Source: Euperipatoides rowelli (lineage: Eukaryota > Onychophora > Udeonychophora > Euonychophora > Peripatopsidae). Taken from it: a stretch of DNA of 10,148 nucleotides. The stretch is from NCBI GenBank assembly GCA_003024985.2, contig PXIH01S0041018.1. One strand, 5' to 3'. The translations under genes were made by a program, and so were the position numbers. Below are positions 7,953 to 10,148 of the stretch, piece by piece (positions within the stretch are counted from its first letter, which is position 1; each line of letters begins with the position of its first letter). The notes below the pieces were generated by a model, which had not been told where the DNA came from, ran no database searches, and was given only the letters and a program-made list of their open reading frames with translations.

Positions 7953-8033
7953 AAACCATGTGCATTCTCCCCCAAACCCCCAAAAGAATACTTATTCATC
8001 TTATTGGGGTTTGGGGGAGAATGCACATGGTTT
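7953..8033. repeat. Hairpin with 28-bp perfect arms, C-rich/G-rich
   Basis: The left arm 7953-7980 and right arm 8006-8033 are exact reverse complements (28 of 28), separated by a 25-base AT-rich spacer. The arms read AAACCATGTGCATTCTCCCC and then CAAACCCC. On the other arm the strand reads GGGGTTTGGGGGAGA, with runs of four and five G. Perfect arms in otherwise drifting AT-rich DNA point to a recent origin, conversion between arms, or an assembly foldback artefact. No TA or longer target duplication is apparent. It is not a coding feature. Confidence 0.85.
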
Positions 8034-8127
8034 GGACTGATCACGGAGTTGTGGGATTTTAAGCTATTTAACCACTGAAATAAACAAACATTAAGAGACT
8101 AGAAATTAAAATTATTATTTTAACTAG

Positions 8128-8163
8128 CCGAAAAGCCCATTGTAATTTCAAATGCTATGGGCC
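8128..8163 (-). mobile_element. Possible Helitron-like 3' terminus
   Basis: Read on the minus strand, a 6-bp stem GCCCAT/ATGGGC (about 8162-8157 and 8140-8135) is followed by TTTTCGG and then CTAG before a T (about 8130-8127). A short hairpin a few bases ahead of CTRR and inserted before T is the terminal signature of Helitrons. The stem is short and there is no matching 5' TC end that I can point to. The mirror reading on the plus strand also ends in CTAGT, so the call is weak. Confidence 0.25.
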
Positions 8164-8350
8164 CTAGTCACCCCTCTACACCTCCCCCACATATCCAATC
8201 TCCTAATTAAACCCCCCACCCCATTCCACCTACTACCCCATCAGCCCCACCTGAATTCTACCTCCCCTAACCCTCCACCACCATAGCTCATTTGCCCATT
8301 TATTCTTTTACAAACTCCTAAGCCATCCCCTTCCTCCCCAGCCGACTTCT
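8163..8350 (+). repeat. C-rich, G-depleted tract
   Basis: For about 190 bases the plus strand is made almost entirely of C, T and A, with many runs of three to six C (for example CTCCCCCAC, AACCCCCCACCCC, TTCCTCCCC) and only scattered G. It breaks off abruptly against AT-rich sequence on both sides. It has no exact repeat unit and no reading frame. It could be a degenerate simple repeat or the low-complexity part of a transposon adjoining the hairpin at 8135-8162. Confidence 0.7.
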
Positions 8351-8417
8351 TTTACACACAAAAAAAAAGCCATTTTCCAATACGATTATACATATAAATC
8401 TCTTTAATGTTTAGATA

Positions 8418-8450
8418 TAATAATAATAATAATAATAATAATGATAATAA
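8418..8450 (+). repeat. (TAA)n microsatellite
   Basis: About eight uninterrupted TAA units are followed by one TGA variant and two more TAA units. Confidence 0.9.
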
Positions 8451-8576
8451 AAATAATATATTCATAACCCAAATAGCAGTATTATACACGCATCACACAG
8501 TACCACATCTCATTGTAAATAAGAAACAATTATAGAATAGTGACTTTAACATGCCTAGACGTCATGCATCTAGATA

Positions 8577-8594
8577 TTTATTATTATTATTATT
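8577..8594 (+). repeat. (TTA)n microsatellite
   Basis: About five to six TTA units follow TAGATAT. It is the reverse-complement motif of the (TAA)n tract about 130 bases to the left, which is also preceded by TAGATAT, so the two tracts form a loose inverted pair. Confidence 0.8.
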
Positions 8595-8723
8595 TACAAC
8601 ACCAAACTCAAACATGCGCATTATAGTGAGATACTATTGAGAATATTTTCAAATTGGGTAAAAAAAAAAAAGGTTGATTTTATAATAACAGATAAATTTA
8701 TTTTGAAAGAGATTGGTTTTTAA

Positions 8724-9008
8724 TATGATTTTCTCCAAAATATTGGATCCCTATTGAATACATGGAAATTAGATGCATTTTTAGGAAGAGTGATATTTAT
8801 GAATAATAAGAAATGGTTGAAGAAATTGTTCCTTTGGATGAAAAATGATTTTGAATGGTTGGATAGAGTACAATATTTATCTGTGTATTTTGATACTAAC
8901 TTAAAAATAGAGAAGAGTAATTATCTTGATTGGAACATTTTAATTAATGTTTTTGTAAATAACTCCGCATTAATGTTAGATAAGTTAAAAAAAAAATCTG
9001 TATTTTAG
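8724..9008 (+). other. Unidentified 95-codon open frame
   Basis: The plus-strand frame is open from after a TAA at 8721 to a TAG at 9009. The first in-frame ATG is at about 8799 (MNNKKWLKKLFLWMKND...), with no Kozak-like context that I would rely on. The product would be rich in Trp, Leu, Lys and Asp (for example WLDRVQYLSVYFD and DWNILINVFVNN). I do not recognise it. At this base composition about one open frame of this length is expected by chance in 10 kb on six frames. It could be a decayed transposon gene or an exon, but chance is the default. Confidence 0.2.
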
Positions 9009-9745
9009 TAAGCTTAGTCAACATTTAAAAGGGATAAAAAAGAACCGGTTTATGATAGTAGGAAAATAATATAGTTTAGGAAGTATGCTCCTTTTCCAGA
9101 CAAGAACTGGCTAATCTGACCAAATCATATAGACCAGAACTCAAGCTTGGTAACTCAGGTGTTCGACTACAGGTATTAAAAAAAAGGTTCTACATTTGAT
9201 CGGTAACGTATGTAGGCCTACTATATACTATACAGTATATATATGTATATGTAGTAGATCACATTATGTTCTCCTACAAGTATTGTTTAGTATAAATAAT
9301 GTGTGTGTTATGTACTGTAGTAAGTGTAAGCCCTATTCCTAAAAGTTTGTTAATTTTTGGTTAGTTACTGTTTCTGATAAAGTTTGGTAACGGGAAAAGG
9401 GGGCTCAGACATGTCATCCTATACCTGCCTCTGATTAAGAATTAAGTACTCTCGGATAAACTGGGGATAGCCTATTTTATTATTTGTTTCATATTTTGTA
9501 CATATTAATTGCAAGGGTAGATCATTTGTAACTTTAATTAATTGTTTAGGATTCCCAGCCTACATTCAGAATAATGGGAATGGGACATCACTTTTATCTT
9601 GTGTAGCCTACTGTTGCATTTGTTAATTTTGGACAGTCAAAATAAAAGTATAAAATAAATTGTGAATTAACTCACCAAATCCTGTAATCATCTTATTACC
9701 TGTCAATCATAATGAAGGGGGTTCTTTTCATTCTGAAATAAATAG
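9009..9745. other. AT-rich stretch without identifiable gene
   Basis: No coding similarity is seen. It holds an alternating AT-rich palindromic patch (about 9222-9252, ATACTATACAGTATATATA) next to TAGGCCTA, and several GTAGGC/GCCTAC-type motifs (about 9209, 9466, 9558 and 9604). Confidence 0.5.
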
Positions 9746-9747
9746 AA

Positions 9748-10110
9748 AGGGGTAACAATTACATGTGATCAAAACAATAATAAATAAAAAAATATTATAT
9801 AAACAAAGAATAATTAAATAATGGAATTTATGTTTATAGTGTAGGCTACTCCTGTTGTAATGTTAGATGGTTAAATAAATTATATGTAAATTTTGGTTTA
9901 TGTTTTATATGTCATTAACCTAATATTAATGATGTAATATATTTTAATTTTAGGGAAAGGGTATGTGAATGTAATATTTTGAGAAAAGAAATAATTAATT
10001 AAAATATTTATGTTTGTAGTATAGGCTATCTTCTAATTAAATGAATTTGATTATGGATGATGCCATTTTGTTTAAATAATTTTTATGTATTAGGGGTAAC
10101 AATATGAGTT
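9748..10110 (+). repeat. Degenerate repeated block at right edge
   Basis: Similar pieces recur in the same order. TTTATGTTTATAGTGTAGGCTA (about 9828-9849) resembles TTTATGTTTGTAGTATAGGCTA (about 10007-10028), each preceded by an AATAATTAAxTAA-like stretch. AGGGGTAACAAT at about 9749 recurs near 10092. Spacing between paired pieces varies from about 180 to 340 bases, so if this is a tandem repeat it is decayed; it may continue beyond the window. Confidence 0.35.
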
Positions 10111-10148
10111 ACTTAATTTTTGTAATAAAAGGGGGAGGAGTATGTGTG

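Overview
This is a window of AT-rich animal (metazoan) nuclear DNA, by eye roughly 70% A+T, with no sign of bacterial or phage gene organisation. Evidence for an animal genome is a pair of spliced coding exons with consensus splice sites, a LINE-type retrotransposon relic, DNA-transposon MITEs, microsatellites, long poly(A)/poly(T) runs and scattered TAGGCCTA-type palindromes. I cannot name the species; an AT-rich invertebrate is my best guess, and it is only a guess. There is no complete gene and no CRISPR, operon or defence cassette.

The one host gene runs on the minus strand. Two neighbouring internal exons, 6236-6419 and 4840-5021, encode about 121 residues of an SLC23-family (sodium-dependent ascorbate / nucleobase-ascorbate) transporter. 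They cover the end of TM3, a glycosylated extracellular loop, TM4, TM5 and the start of TM6. The intron between them (5022-6235) appears to use a GC donor in place of GT. The remaining exons must lie outside the window or be too diverged to see, so 6420-10148 is probably upstream intron and 1-4839 probably downstream intron (possibly reaching intergenic DNA).

Region by region: 1-92 holds a tRNA-derived SINE-like head on the minus strand. About 146-2110 is a decayed minus-strand LINE with reverse-transcriptase, thumb and C-terminal motifs in shifted frames. A hAT-like MITE (611-1014) has inserted into it. 2110-3265 is AT-rich with one doubtful SINE-like patch. 3266-4210 contains two related repeat pieces in opposite orientation (GTACCGG-type tandem units on the left, a G-rich tandem piece on the right). 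The SLC23 exons follow. In the region upstream of the exons are an 84-nt near-perfect hairpin (6585-6668), a pogo/Tigger-like MITE flanked by TA (7314-7646), an 81-nt hairpin with 28-bp perfect C-rich/G-rich arms (7953-8033), a possible Helitron-like 3' terminus (about 8130-8163), a strongly C-rich, G-poor tract (8163-8350), two TAA/TTA microsatellites, an unidentified 95-codon open frame (8724-9008) and a degenerate repeated block at the right edge.

The transporter exons are the only part likely to make protein. Most of the rest reads as transposon-littered intron. The points most worth checking are the GC-AG intron, the altered TM3 segment of the transporter, and the two roughly 80-nt hairpins.
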